Shown here one piece after another: positions 17,234 to 26,432 of a stretch of DNA of 64,000 nucleotides. The stretch is from Mycolicibacterium sp. TUM20985. Lineage in GTDB: Bacteria; Actinomycetota; Actinomycetes; Mycobacteriales; Mycobacteriaceae. Location of the stretch: the NCBI RefSeq assembly GCF_030295745.1, contig NZ_AP027291.1, positions 4,650,001-4,714,000 of the forward strand, read 5' to 3'. A program made the translations under genes and the position numbers. Below the pieces are notes generated by a model. It was not told the DNA's origin, searched no databases, and saw only the letters and a program-made list of their open reading frames with translations. Each line of letters opens with the position of its first letter. Within the stretch, counting starts at the first letter, position 1.

Positions 17234-17926
17234 GTGACCCCACGGACTGGGCCCGCCACACCCCCCGTCGTCGACCAAGACACCTGGCGCGCCGCCCTCG
17301 ACGAGCTGCGCGCACGGGAGAAGGCCGCTACCCGCGAACTGGATGCGATCGCCGCGCAGCGCAGACGCCTGCCGATGGTCGAGATGCCCGACTACACCCT
17401 CATCGGAGAAGGTGGTCCCGTCCGCCTGGCCGACGTGTTCGACGGCCGCTCCCAGCTGATCGTCTACAACCACATGTGGTCCGACGGCGCGGAGTGGCAG
17501 TGCGGCGGCTGCACCGGCTTCACCTCGCAGTTCACCCGGCTGGAGTTCCTGGAGAACTACGACGCCCGCTTCGTCATCGTCACCAACGGCCCCATCGACG
17601 AGGCCCTGGCCTACAAGGCCAAGGTCGGCAACCGGATGACGTGGTACTCGTCTTCCGACAGCCCGTTCGGGGCGGACGTCGGCGCGCCACCGGGGGCGGG
17701 TTTCGCCGTCAACGTGTTCCTGAAAGATGGCGACACCGTGTACCGCACCTGGCACACCGACGGCCGCGGCACCGAACAGCTCAGCCACAGCTTCGCGTTG
17801 ATCGACCTGCTGCCCTGGGGCCGCCAGGAGGAGTGGCAGGACTCCCCCGACGGTTGGCCGCAATCGCCGACCTACTCGCGCTGGCTGGACTCCCCGGACA
17901 TCGCCAAGGTGTACGGCAGCGTTTAG
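17234..17926 (+). CDS. DUF899 family protein, thioredoxin-like fold
   Basis: 230 residues. DUF899 landmarks are WRAALDELRAREKAATRELD, LPMVEMPDYTLIGEGG, LIVYNHMWSD and CGGCTGFTSQF, where the Cys-Gly-Gly-Cys lies at the position of a thioredoxin active site. The C-terminus DLLPWGRQEEWQDSP is also typical. The GTG at 17234 follows an AGGAGG ribosome site 7 bases upstream, so the longer open frame back to 16769 is rejected. Its role is unknown; a redox or peroxide-related function is inferred from the fold. Its stop overlaps that of the DUF1348 gene by 4 bp. Confidence 0.88.
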   Translation: MTPRTGPATPPVVDQDTWRAALDELRAREKAATRELDAIAAQRRRLPMVEMPDYTLIGEGGPVRLADVFDGRSQLIVYNHMWSDGAEWQCGGCTGFTSQFTRLEFLENYDARFVIVTNGPIDEALAYKAKVGNRMTWYSSSDSPFGADVGAPPGAGFAVNVFLKDGDTVYRTWHTDGRGTEQLSHSFALIDLLPWGRQEEWQDSPDGWPQSPTYSRWLDSPDIAKVYGSV

Positions 17927-18384
17927 CGCAGCGGAAAATCCTGTCCCCGTTGGTCTTCCGGCCGGGGTCCGAAGTAGCGCCGGTCGCCTTCGTCGATCGT
18001 GACGTCGTTGATGCTCGCCTCTCGGCGACGCATCAGACCCTTCTCGTCGAACTCCCAGAGTTCGTTGCCATAACTGCGATACCACTGGCCTCCAGCATCG
18101 CGACACTCGTACTGGAATCTCACCGCAATTCGATTCCCGTCGAAACTCCACAGGCCCTTGCGTAGCGCGTAGTCCAGTTCGCGCTCCCACTTGGCGGTCA
18201 GGAAGTCGACGATCGCCGCACGGCCGGTGACGAAGTGGTCGCGATTGCGCCACTGCGAATCCTCGGTGTAGGCCAAGCTCACCCGGTGCGGATCGCAGGT
18301 GTTCCACGCATCCTCGGCCGCTTGCACCTTGAAGAGTGCGCTCTCGAGGTCGAACGGCGGCAGTGGGGGTCTGGCGTCGGTCAT
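17923..18384 (-). CDS. DUF1348 / NTF2-like protein
   Basis: 153 residues with the SnoaL/NTF2-like fold: ALFKVQAAEDAWNTCDPHRVSLAYTEDSQWRNR and the strand series IAVRFQYECRDAGGQWYRSYGNELWEF. DUF1348 proteins are small soluble proteins without an established reaction. MTDARPPLPPF at 18384 is the family start; ATG codons at 18396 and 18393 would give a slightly longer form. The start lies inside a perfect 22-bp palindrome shared with the divergent phosphatase gene. Confidence 0.87.
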   Translation of the reverse strand: MTDARPPLPPFDLESALFKVQAAEDAWNTCDPHRVSLAYTEDSQWRNRDHFVTGRAAIVDFLTAKWERELDYALRKGLWSFDGNRIAVRFQYECRDAGGQWYRSYGNELWEFDEKGLMRRREASINDVTIDEGDRRYFGPRPEDQRGQDFPLR

Positions 18385-18400
18385 GATGGCCATCATGACC
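18379..18400. promoter_or_regulatory. Perfect 22-bp palindrome spanning two divergent start codons
   Basis: Every base pairs with its counterpart across the centre (18389/18390). It contains the ATG of the DUF1348 gene on one strand and of the phosphatase gene on the other, and gives both frames the same Met-Met-Ala-Ile-Met-Thr reading. Could be an operator for both genes; untested. Confidence 0.7.
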
Positions 18401-19105
18401 CAAGGGCGAAACGGCGCGCTACGACGGATCGCGGCAGTCGTCGTGTCGACGGGGATCGTCGCAACGTCCGTTGCTTCCCACGCTGGGGCCGCACCGGACG
18501 ACCAGATCACGTTGACGTTCATTCGTCATGCCCAGTCGGCGGGGAACGTCTCTGGATTCATCGACACGTCGATACCGGGTCCGGGTCTCACTGAACTCGG
18601 TTGGGACCAGGCGCACCGGGTTCCCGCCGACTTCGCCGACGACGGTTTCGACGGCGTCTTCGCCTCGACGATGGTGCGCACCCAGCAGACCGCGGAGTTC
18701 CTCGCCGAGGAACTCGACGAACCCGTCGACGTGCTGCCCGGGCTACGGGAGATCGAGGCGGGCGTCTACGAGGGCCAGCCCGAGATCGCCGGCGTGGCGT
18801 TCTACGCCGTGCTCAAGCAGTGGGCACGAGGGGACCGCACTGCCCGCATCCCCGGGTCGATCGATGGCAACGAGTTCGACACCAGGTTCGACGACGCCGT
18901 CGCCGCGATCTACGCGACGGGCGACCGCGACCCGGTCGCGTTCTCGCACGGCGCCGCGATCGCCCTATGGACGCTGATGAACACCAACAACGCCGATCCC
19001 ACCCTGTTGGAAACCAAACCGTTGAACAACACCGGCTACGTCGTCGTCCGCGGAAGTCCTAGTGCGGGATGGACTCTCGTCGATTGGAACGGAGTCCGCG
19101 TCTAG
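18395..19105 (+). CDS. Secreted histidine phosphatase superfamily protein (LpqD-like, no lipobox)
   Basis: 236 residues. The signal peptide RRIAAVVVSTGIVATSVASHAGA is followed by the phosphoglycerate-mutase-like core: LTFIRHAQSAGN (catalytic RHxx), GLTELGWDQAHRV, FASTMVRTQQTAEFLAEEL, LREIEAGVYEGQ and the second catalytic His in PVAFSHGAAI. In M. tuberculosis the gene at this position, next to the hydratase and acrA1, is lpqD (Rv3390), annotated as a lipoprotein. Here no Cys lies at the signal-peptide end, so it should be cleaved by signal peptidase I and released. Substrate unknown. Stop codons overlap with the convergent hydratase gene. Confidence 0.85.
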   Translation: MTQGRNGALRRIAAVVVSTGIVATSVASHAGAAPDDQITLTFIRHAQSAGNVSGFIDTSIPGPGLTELGWDQAHRVPADFADDGFDGVFASTMVRTQQTAEFLAEELDEPVDVLPGLREIEAGVYEGQPEIAGVAFYAVLKQWARGDRTARIPGSIDGNEFDTRFDDAVAAIYATGDRDPVAFSHGAAIALWTLMNTNNADPTLLETKPLNNTGYVVVRGSPSAGWTLVDWNGVRV

Positions 19106-19977
19106 TCCGTGAACTCCGCGGTACCGTCGTCTAGCACGACGCGGGCGTTCGACCCGTCGATGCCCGCGGCCTCGGTGCGGAACACCGCATGCCCCGGCTC
19201 AGTGCGCCAGACCGACGTCGTCAGCGTCTCGCCGGGGAACACCGGCGACGTGAAGCGAGCACCGACGGCGGTGATCTTGGTGGCGTCGTTGCCGCCGAGC
19301 TCGGCGACCAACACCCGGCCGGCCACCCCGTAGGTGCAGAGCCCGTGCAGGATCGGCTTGGGGAAACCGGCGAGGTTCTGCGCGAACCAGGGATCGCTGT
19401 GCAACGGGTTGCGGTCGCCGGACAGTCGATAGATGAGCGGCTGATCCTCGGTGGTCGGCAGCGCGACCTTGGCGTCGGGTTCACGGTCCGGAATCGCGGG
19501 GGCGACGGGGCGCTCCCCGGGTTGGCCGCCGAAGCCACCTTCACCGCGGATGACGGCGGTCGACACGGACTCCGCGATCACCTGCCCGGTCTCCGGGTCG
19601 GTGCCGGTGCCCTTGAGCACCAGGATGGCGTTCTTGCCCTTGCCCTCGCCCTTGTCCTGGACGTCGACGACCTCTGAGGACACGTTCAGCTTGCCCGACG
19701 GCGGCAACGGCGCGTGCAGCCGAATCTGCTGGCTGCCGTGCAGGAGCATCGCCCAGTTGAATGACCCCACCTCGGCGGCGGCACCCCAGGCCGGGCAGGC
19801 GATGACGGCGTATGTCGGCAGCACCTGCTGGGCGATGTCGTGACTGTTCTCGGTGGTGAAGGCCAGGTCCTTGGTGCCGGCACCCACGCCGAGGGCGTAC
19901 AACAGGGTGTCGCGCTCGGTCCATTCGAACGGCTGCGGCGCGGTCGTGGCACCGATGGCGTCTGGGTTGATGGGCAT
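19102..19977 (-). CDS. htdY: MaoC-like 3-hydroxyacyl-thioester dehydratase (HtdY/Rv3389c-like)
   Basis: 291 residues, double hot-dog hydratase. The C-terminal half carries the hydratase-2 motif YRLSGDRNPLHSDPWFAQNLAGFPKPILHGL, with catalytic Asp and His. The N-terminal half is the degenerate MaoC-like domain. The family hydrates or dehydrates (R)-3-hydroxyacyl-CoA/ACP in fatty acid or steroid side-chain metabolism. The start MPINPDAIGATT at 19977 gives the 290-residue length expected from Rv3389c. Confidence 0.9.
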   Translation of the reverse strand: MPINPDAIGATTAPQPFEWTERDTLLYALGVGAGTKDLAFTTENSHDIAQQVLPTYAVIACPAWGAAAEVGSFNWAMLLHGSQQIRLHAPLPPSGKLNVSSEVVDVQDKGEGKGKNAILVLKGTGTDPETGQVIAESVSTAVIRGEGGFGGQPGERPVAPAIPDREPDAKVALPTTEDQPLIYRLSGDRNPLHSDPWFAQNLAGFPKPILHGLCTYGVAGRVLVAELGGNDATKITAVGARFTSPVFPGETLTTSVWRTEPGHAVFRTEAAGIDGSNARVVLDDGTAEFTD

Positions 19978-20091
19978 GGGTTCTCCCTCGAAGGCGTCGG
20001 CTCGGCGGTTCGTGTCGGACGATAGCCGCCCAGCCACATGTCATCGCGATCAGGTCACACGTTGTTGACGCATGCCATACGAGGGGTGACC

Positions 20092-22116
20092 ATGACTCGC
20101 ATGCGCTATGTCGTTACCGGCGGTACCGGGTTCATTGGCCGCCGAATCGTGTCCTCGATCCTGTCCCGCGACGAGGGTTCCGAGGTCTGGGTCCTGGTGC
20201 GCCGCGGGTCGCTCACCCGCTTCGAACGTCTCGCCGAACAGTGGGGCGCACGCGCGAAGCCGCTGGTCGGCGATCTCACCGCGCCGAATCTGGGGCTCAC
20301 CGAGGAGGTGCTGACCGAGCTGGGCGCCGTCGATCACGTGGTGCACTGCGGAGCGGTCTACGACGTCACCGCGGACGAGGCCGCTCAGCGCGCCGCCAAC
20401 GTCGACGGCACGACGGCGGTCATCGACCTCGCCGTGCGGGTGGATGCCACGCTTCACCACGTGTCGTCGATCGCGGTGGCCGGCACGTTCGATGGTGAGT
20501 ACACCGAGGCGGACTTCGACGTCGCCCAGGACCTGCCGACGCCGTATCACCAGACCAAGTTCGAGGCCGAGATGCTGGTGCGCTCCGCCCCGGGGCTGCG
20601 CTACCGGGTGTACCGGCCTGCTGTCGTGGTCGGCGACTCCCGCACCGGCGAGATGGACAAGATCGACGGCCCCTACTACTTCTTCGGACTCCTGGCGAAG
20701 CTGGCCGCGCTGCCGAGCTTCACCCCGATGATGCTGCCCGACACCGGCCGCACCAACGTGGTCCCGGTGGACTTCGTCGTGGATGCGCTGATCTCACTGA
20801 TGCACGCTCCCGACCGCGACGGGCAGACGTTTCACCTCACCGCACCGAAGGCGATTGGCCTCACACACATCTACCGGGGCGTGGCGAAGGAGGCCGGCCT
20901 GCCCGAACTCCTTGGCTCACTGCCGAGTTCGTTCGCCACCCCGTTCCTCAAGGCATCGGGGCGGGCCAAGATCCTGCGCAACATCGCGGCCACCCAACTC
21001 GGCATCCCCCCGGAGATCCTCGACGTCGTAGACCTGGCCCCGACGTTCACCTCGAACAACGCGACGGAGGCGTTGCGCAGCATCGGGATTCGCGTGCCCG
21101 AGTTCGCCTCCTACGCACCCCGGCTGTGGAGGTACTGGGCCGAGCACCTCGACCCCGACCGGGCGCGCCGCGACGATGCTGCCGGCCCGTTGGTCGGCAG
21201 GCACGTCATCATCACCGGCGCCTCGAGTGGCATCGGCCGGGCCTCGGCGATCGCCGTGGCCGAACGGGGCGGACGCGTCTTCGCCCTGGCGCGCAATGCG
21301 GAGGCACTCGACGACCTCATCACCGAAATCCGTGAATCCGGAGGCGACGCTTACGCATTCACCTGTGACGTCACCGATTCGGCCTCCGTCGACCACACCG
21401 TGAAGGACATCCTCGGTCAGTTCGGCCATGTCGACTATCTGGTGAACAACGCGGGCCGTTCGATCCGGCGGTCGGTGTCGGCGTCCACCGACCGGCTGCA
21501 CGACTACGAACGCGTCATGGCGGTCAACTACTTCGGTTCGGTGCGGATGGTGCTCGCCCTGCTGCCCCATTGGCGCGAGCGCCGCTTCGGCCACGTGGTC
21601 AACGTGTCGAGCGCGGGCGTGCAAGCCAGCAACCCGCAGTACAGCGCGTACATCCCCAGCAAGGCGGCGCTGGACGCATTCGCCGAAGTGGTTGGCAGCG
21701 AGACGCTCTCGGAGCACATCACGTTCACCAGCATCCACATGCCGTTGGTGCACACCCCGATGATCGCGCCGTCGCGCAAGCTCAACCCGATGCCCGCGAT
21801 CACCGCGGACCACGCGGCGGCGATGGTGGTGCGTGGGCTGGTGGACAAACCGGCGCGGATCGATACCCCGGTCGGCACGTTGGCCGACGCCGGCCACTAC
21901 TTCGCCCCGCGACTGTCACGGCGCATCCTGCACCAGCTCTACCTCGGCTACCCGGATTCGGCAGCCGCCAGGGGCGTGACGCCACGTTCGGCCGAACCGT
22001 CGGACCGCGAGCCGCCCCGTCGACCCCAGCGACCAGCCCGCGCCGTCGGCGGGAGGCTCCGCGCACCGGGACCCGTCAAGTGGGCGGTCCGCCTGATGCC
22101 CGGTGTGCACTGGTAA
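20092..22116 (+). CDS. acrA1: Fatty acyl-CoA reductase / SDR two-domain protein (AcrA1, Rv3391-like)
   Basis: 674 residues with two Rossmann domains. Domain 1 (1-360) is an extended SDR with VVTGGTGFIGRRI, VDHVVHCGAVYD and YHQTKFEAE. Domain 2 (about 365-620) is a classical SDR with IITGASSGIGRASAIA, NNAGRSIRR and the YSAYIPSKAAL active site. Homologues reduce fatty acyl-CoA towards aldehyde or alcohol, which fits lipid or wax metabolism. AGGGG 6-7 bases upstream of the ATG at 20092 supports that start. The C-terminal 50 residues are Pro/Arg-rich. In M. tuberculosis cmaA1 follows this gene; here it does not. Confidence 0.9.
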   Translation: MTRMRYVVTGGTGFIGRRIVSSILSRDEGSEVWVLVRRGSLTRFERLAEQWGARAKPLVGDLTAPNLGLTEEVLTELGAVDHVVHCGAVYDVTADEAAQRAANVDGTTAVIDLAVRVDATLHHVSSIAVAGTFDGEYTEADFDVAQDLPTPYHQTKFEAEMLVRSAPGLRYRVYRPAVVVGDSRTGEMDKIDGPYYFFGLLAKLAALPSFTPMMLPDTGRTNVVPVDFVVDALISLMHAPDRDGQTFHLTAPKAIGLTHIYRGVAKEAGLPELLGSLPSSFATPFLKASGRAKILRNIAATQLGIPPEILDVVDLAPTFTSNNATEALRSIGIRVPEFASYAPRLWRYWAEHLDPDRARRDDAAGPLVGRHVIITGASSGIGRASAIAVAERGGRVFALARNAEALDDLITEIRESGGDAYAFTCDVTDSASVDHTVKDILGQFGHVDYLVNNAGRSIRRSVSASTDRLHDYERVMAVNYFGSVRMVLALLPHWRERRFGHVVNVSSAGVQASNPQYSAYIPSKAALDAFAEVVGSETLSEHITFTSIHMPLVHTPMIAPSRKLNPMPAITADHAAAMVVRGLVDKPARIDTPVGTLADAGHYFAPRLSRRILHQLYLGYPDSAAARGVTPRSAEPSDREPPRRPQRPARAVGGRLRAPGPVKWAVRLMPGVHW

Positions 22117-22127
22117 CGGGCCGGTCC

Positions 22128-22133
22128 TATCGT
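22128..22133 (+). promoter_or_regulatory. Candidate -10 box for the nucleoside hydrolase gene
   Basis: TATCGT lies 7 bases before the GTG at 22141, predicting a leaderless message even though acrA1 ends only 24 bp upstream. Confidence 0.45.
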
Positions 22134-22140
22134 TGGCGAG

Positions 22141-23214
22141 GTGACGGGGCTCCAAGGCAGCGGTGACGGCCGGACGGTACGGCTCCCCGTCTTCGCGGAC
22201 GTCGACACCGGTGTCGACGATGCGATGGCACTGGCCTATCTGCTGGGTAGCGCCGACGCCGATATCGTCGGCATCGCGTCCACGGCGGGCAACGTCCCCG
22301 TCGACCAGGTCTGCGTCAACAACCTCGGGTTACTCGCCCTTTGTGGAGTGAGCGACATCCCGGTGTCGCGGGGTGCGGAGCGGCCGTTGGCGACACCCTT
22401 GCGCACTGCGGAGGACACCCACGGCCCGGAAGGCCTCGGCTACGCGCGGCTGCCCGACGGGGTCGGACGTCTCACTGAGTACGACGCGGCGACGGCCTGG
22501 GTTCGGGCGGCACGGGATCATCCCGGCGAACTGGTCGGCCTGGTCACCGGACCGCTGACCAACCTGGCGCTGGCCATGCGCATCGAACCGAGCCTGCCGA
22601 GGCTCTTGCGACGGCTGGTCATCATGGGCGGCGCCTTCGACTACCGCGGCAACACCACCCCCGTCGCGGAATGGGACATCAGCGTCGATCCCGAGGCGGG
22701 CTCGGAGGTCTTCACCGTGTGGAGCGCGGCGTGGGGACTCGACGTACCGACGCACATTCCAATCGTGTTGGGGCTCAACCTGACCGAGCACATCGCCATG
22801 ACTCCCGCCATCCTCAGCCGACTGTCGGCAGCCGCCGGGTCGGCCACCACCCCGATGAGCGTTCTCGATGACCGCGGTACGAGATCGGCGGCGTCCAATC
22901 CGCTGATCCGCGTGCTCGAGGATGCGATGCGCTTCTACTTCGAGTTCCACTTCGACCAAGGCGAGGGCTATCTCGCCCATCTGCACGATCCGCTCGCCGC
23001 CGCCGTGGCCCTTGACCCGGAACTGGTCGCATATCGACGGGCGACGATCGACGTCGAGCTGACCGGCACCCTCACCCGCGGAATGACGGTGGCCGACTGG
23101 CGGGGCCACTGGGGCCGACATGCCAACGCACTCATCGGCATCGAGGTCGACGCCGAGGCGTTCTTCAACCGGTTCATCTCGCGAGTGGGTCCCTTCGCCG
23201 CCTCGCTCGGCTGA
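22141..23214 (+). CDS. iunH: Inosine/uridine-preferring nucleoside hydrolase (Rv3393-like)
   Basis: 357 residues. The calcium and ribose-binding signature DVDTGVDDAMAL is at residues about 20-31. LVTGPLTNLALAMRIEP, VIMGGAFDYRGNTTPVAEWDISVDPEA and the late Asp in HLHDPLAAAVA complete the active site. The enzyme hydrolyses the N-glycosidic bond of ribonucleosides for salvage. Length (about 310-350 usual) is normal with a slightly extended N-terminus. Confidence 0.93.
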   Translation: MTGLQGSGDGRTVRLPVFADVDTGVDDAMALAYLLGSADADIVGIASTAGNVPVDQVCVNNLGLLALCGVSDIPVSRGAERPLATPLRTAEDTHGPEGLGYARLPDGVGRLTEYDAATAWVRAARDHPGELVGLVTGPLTNLALAMRIEPSLPRLLRRLVIMGGAFDYRGNTTPVAEWDISVDPEAGSEVFTVWSAAWGLDVPTHIPIVLGLNLTEHIAMTPAILSRLSAAAGSATTPMSVLDDRGTRSAASNPLIRVLEDAMRFYFEFHFDQGEGYLAHLHDPLAAAVALDPELVAYRRATIDVELTGTLTRGMTVADWRGHWGRHANALIGIEVDAEAFFNRFISRVGPFAASLG

Positions 23215-23327
23215 GGGCTCGTCTGCACTTCCGTCAAATCGGGCGTTTCGACGCGTAGCGGGTGGGCATACCGCTCGATGCGCCTTCGGTAATCGACGAC
23301 GTCAAGCCACGGCCAAGGGATGGAACC

Positions 23328-24842
23328 ATGAACCTCACCCGGACGAAGAGCGTAGAACAGTCGATTGCCGACACCGAGGAGTCCGAACATCAGCTGCGCA
23401 AGGAGCTGGGTCCGGTGCAGCTCGTCGTCTTCGGCGTTGGCGTCATCCTGGGCACCGGCATCTTCGTCCTAACGGGTGAAGCAGCCGGCGAGAAGGCCGG
23501 GCCCGCGATCGCCCTGTCCTTCGTGTTCTCCGGTATCGCCTGCGCCTTGGCTGCGCTCTGCTACGCGGAGTTCGCCAGCACCGTGCCGGTGGCGGGGTCG
23601 GCGTACACGTTCTCCTACGCCAGCCTGGGTGAGCTGACCGCGTGGATCATCGGCTGGGATCTGATTCTGGAACTGGCGTTGGGGGCCAGCACCGTGGCCG
23701 TGGGGTGGTCGGGTTACTTCGTCGATCTCGTGTCGGGCGCCGGAATCGAGATCCCGGGCTGGGCCTACGGCGAGGGGCACAATCTGATCGCCGCCGCCGT
23801 CGTGCTGATCATCACCGCGGTACTTTGCTTTGGAATCAAGGTCTCCTCGCAGGTGAACGCGGTGTTCGTCGTCATCAAGGTCGCCATCGTCCTGCTGGTC
23901 ATTATCGCGGGCATGTTCTTCATCAAGATGAGCAACTACTCGCCGTTCATCCCACCGTCGGGTTCGCCGGCCGCCTCGGGCGGTGAGGCCACTCCGTCGC
24001 TGCTGCAGGACCTGGGCATGTCACCCGGCGCGTTCGGCATCAGCGGCATCTTCACCGGCGCGGCCCTGGTGTTCTTCGCCTACATCGGCTTCGACATCGT
24101 CGCGACCGCGGCGGAGGAGACCAAGAACCCGCAGCGCGACATGCCGATCGGCATCTTCGGCTCGCTGGGCATTTGCACCGTGCTCTACGTCGCGGTGTCG
24201 CTGGTGGTGACCGGGATGGTGAAGTACACCGACATCAAGGTCGACGCTCCCCTGGCGGAAGCCTTCCGTTCGGTCGGACACCCCGCCTACGCGACGGTGA
24301 TCTCGATCGGTGCCATCGTCGGCCTGACGACGGTCATCCTGGTGCTGATGCTGGGCCAGAGTCGGGTGTTCTTCGCGATGAGCCGAGATCGACTGCTGCC
24401 TCCGGCCTTCGCGAAGGTCAACCCCCGCTTCGGCACGCCTATCCGCACCACGATCGTGACCGGCGTAGTCGTCGCCTTGGTCTCGACGTTCGTCCCCTTG
24501 ACCGCACTGGCCGAACTGGTGAACATCGGCACACTGTTCGCCTTCGTCCTGGTGGCCATCGGCGTGCTGGTGCTGCGCCGCACCCGGCCCGATCTGAAGC
24601 GGGCCTTCCGCTGCCCCTGGGTTCCGGTGGTGCCCGTGCTCGCGGTGCTCGCGGCGGTGTACCTGATGCTGAACCTGCCCGCCGCCACCTGGCTTCGGTT
24701 CTTGATGTGGATGGCTCTGGGCGTCGTGGTCTACTTCGTCCATGGCCGCCGCAGCAGCCGGCTCGCGACCGACCCGGAGTACGCCCGCAGCTCCGCGGCC
24801 GACGGTGACAACCAGCCTGCGCGTTCAGCCGATCATTCGTAG
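23328..24842 (+). CDS. APC-family amino acid permease
   Basis: 504 residues, about 12-13 transmembrane helices. The first helix has the APC substrate-binding motif GVGVILGTGIFVLTG, followed by ALCYAEFASTVPVAGSAYTFSY and FFAYIGFDIVATAAEETKNPQRDMPIG, which is typical of the cationic amino acid transporter (YfnA/CAT) branch. The ATG at 23328 is preferred over 23262 because the family starts shortly before LRKELGPVQLVVFG and an AAGGGA-like ribosome site lies upstream. It overlaps imuB by 10 bp at the 3' ends. It is not part of the M. tuberculosis order as I recall it. Confidence 0.92.
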   Translation: MNLTRTKSVEQSIADTEESEHQLRKELGPVQLVVFGVGVILGTGIFVLTGEAAGEKAGPAIALSFVFSGIACALAALCYAEFASTVPVAGSAYTFSYASLGELTAWIIGWDLILELALGASTVAVGWSGYFVDLVSGAGIEIPGWAYGEGHNLIAAAVVLIITAVLCFGIKVSSQVNAVFVVIKVAIVLLVIIAGMFFIKMSNYSPFIPPSGSPAASGGEATPSLLQDLGMSPGAFGISGIFTGAALVFFAYIGFDIVATAAEETKNPQRDMPIGIFGSLGICTVLYVAVSLVVTGMVKYTDIKVDAPLAEAFRSVGHPAYATVISIGAIVGLTTVILVLMLGQSRVFFAMSRDRLLPPAFAKVNPRFGTPIRTTIVTGVVVALVSTFVPLTALAELVNIGTLFAFVLVAIGVLVLRRTRPDLKRAFRCPWVPVVPVLAVLAAVYLMLNLPAATWLRFLMWMALGVVVYFVHGRRSSRLATDPEYARSSAADGDNQPARSADHS

Positions 24843-26431
24843 ACCCCCTCGAGGAACCACTGCCGCTGCCGATAGCACAGCAGCATCGCCCGATCGGTGA
24901 CGTCACCTCGACCACCCGGCACCTCGATCAGCACCTGCACCCGCGCCGTTCGCCCCGACCCCTTACCCGATGTCCCAGGGTCCCACCACCTCTCGTCGAC
25001 GGGCCACGGCCCGGCCCACCATCTCAACCTGCCCGACCTACCGTCTCCGGTGAGACGCACCGGGTCGGCGGAGAACATCCCCCGGCCCGTCACCCGCACG
25101 GGGTTGCCATCGGAGTCGAGCAGTTCGACCGGATCGTCGAGCAGCACGGTCGGTGCCGGTTCGGGGAGCTGCCCGGGCCACGGCTGACCGGGGTCGGCCC
25201 GTGGCACCGGTTCGTCACCCAACGGTGTGAGGGTGATGCGTTCGGCGGGCCCACGGCCGCCGCTGAGCACCGGCACCCGAACCGAGTCCGGCCCAAGCAG
25301 TCCCTGAACCCGCACCAGGGCCCGACGGGCTCGCAGTCGGTCGTCATCACCGGAGGAACCCCAGAGCGGCAGCTGCAACGCCGACGCCGAGACCACCTCC
25401 ACCGGATGCAGGCGCAAGGTGGTGATCGGGCCACTGAGTCCGGCGGGCCGGCCCGGACGACGCTGGTTCAGCCACCCGTCGAGCTGCCAGCGCACCCGGT
25501 CGGCCGTGGCGTCCTCGGTCAACGGTTCGGCACACCGCCAGACCCGTTGCATCTCCTCACCGTTGGCCGTGATCGCATGGATCGCCAACCGGGTGCAGCC
25601 GACCCCCGCCGCCTCCAGGCTGCGATGCAGCTCACCGGCCAGCGACCGCCCGGCGAACGCAGCGGCATCCACTCGATCCACCGGCGGATCGCAGTCCATG
25701 ACGGCATCGAGGTCCTGGGGCGCATCTAGTCCCGACGGTCCGCGCGTGGGCTCCCCGCGAGCGAACCGGTGAGCGGTGATCGCGTCGGCGCCGAAGCGGG
25801 ACGCCACGTCGGTGCGCGATAGTGCCGCGAACTGACCTATGCTGCGAATTCCCATGCGCCACAACAGATCAGCCAAGTCATCGCGACCGGGTGCCGCCAG
25901 GCTCGGTTCGGTGGCGAGTTGCCGGATCGACAGGCCGGCCAGGAAGGACGCATCCGCACCGGGATCGACGATGCAGCCGGCACGGGCGGCGAACACTGCG
26001 GTGGACAACTGATCGGCGATGCCGACCTGGCACTCCGCTCCGGCCGCGGCGACCGCATCGACGAGCCGCTCCGAGGCGGCCTGCTCCGACCCGAAGTAGC
26101 GCGCCGCCCCACGCACTGACAACACCAGCAGGCCCGGCCGCAGCACCTCCGCCCGCGGAACGACCTCGTCCACCGCCGCCGTCACGCCTTCGAAGTGACG
26201 GGCATCGCGGCCGGGATCTGCGGCGGCGACGTGGATCTGAGGACAGCGAGCCTGAGCCTCCCTGCGGCGCAACCCTCTTCGCACTCCGGCCGAGCGCGCC
26301 GACGCCGAACACGCGACGACGCGATTGGCCAGGGTGACCGCTACCGGGTCGGTCGCAGGCAGACCCGCCGCGGCCGCCGCCGCCACCGCGGGCCAGTCCA
26401 TGCACCAAATGGCCAGCACCCGGCCGGGCAT
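24833..26431 (-). CDS. imuB: Inactive Y-family polymerase-like protein ImuB
   Basis: 532 residues. The N-terminus VLAIWCMDWPAVAAAAAAGL aligns with the Y-family polymerase start, but the catalytic acidic residues of motif III are absent (LLVLSVRGAARYFGSE). This fits the known role of ImuB as an adaptor, not a polymerase. The beta-clamp-binding motif QLPLWG is at about residues 353-358. ImuB links DnaE2 and ImuA' to the replication clamp during lesion bypass. It starts 1 bp after the imuA' stop, so the two are one operon under the LexA box at 27188. Confidence 0.94.
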   Translation of the reverse strand: MPGRVLAIWCMDWPAVAAAAAAGLPATDPVAVTLANRVVACSASARSAGVRRGLRRREAQARCPQIHVAAADPGRDARHFEGVTAAVDEVVPRAEVLRPGLLVLSVRGAARYFGSEQAASERLVDAVAAAGAECQVGIADQLSTAVFAARAGCIVDPGADASFLAGLSIRQLATEPSLAAPGRDDLADLLWRMGIRSIGQFAALSRTDVASRFGADAITAHRFARGEPTRGPSGLDAPQDLDAVMDCDPPVDRVDAAAFAGRSLAGELHRSLEAAGVGCTRLAIHAITANGEEMQRVWRCAEPLTEDATADRVRWQLDGWLNQRRPGRPAGLSGPITTLRLHPVEVVSASALQLPLWGSSGDDDRLRARRALVRVQGLLGPDSVRVPVLSGGRGPAERITLTPLGDEPVPRADPGQPWPGQLPEPAPTVLLDDPVELLDSDGNPVRVTGRGMFSADPVRLTGDGRSGRLRWWAGPWPVDERWWDPGTSGKGSGRTARVQVLIEVPGGRGDVTDRAMLLCYRQRQWFLEGVYE

Positions 26432-26432
26432 G

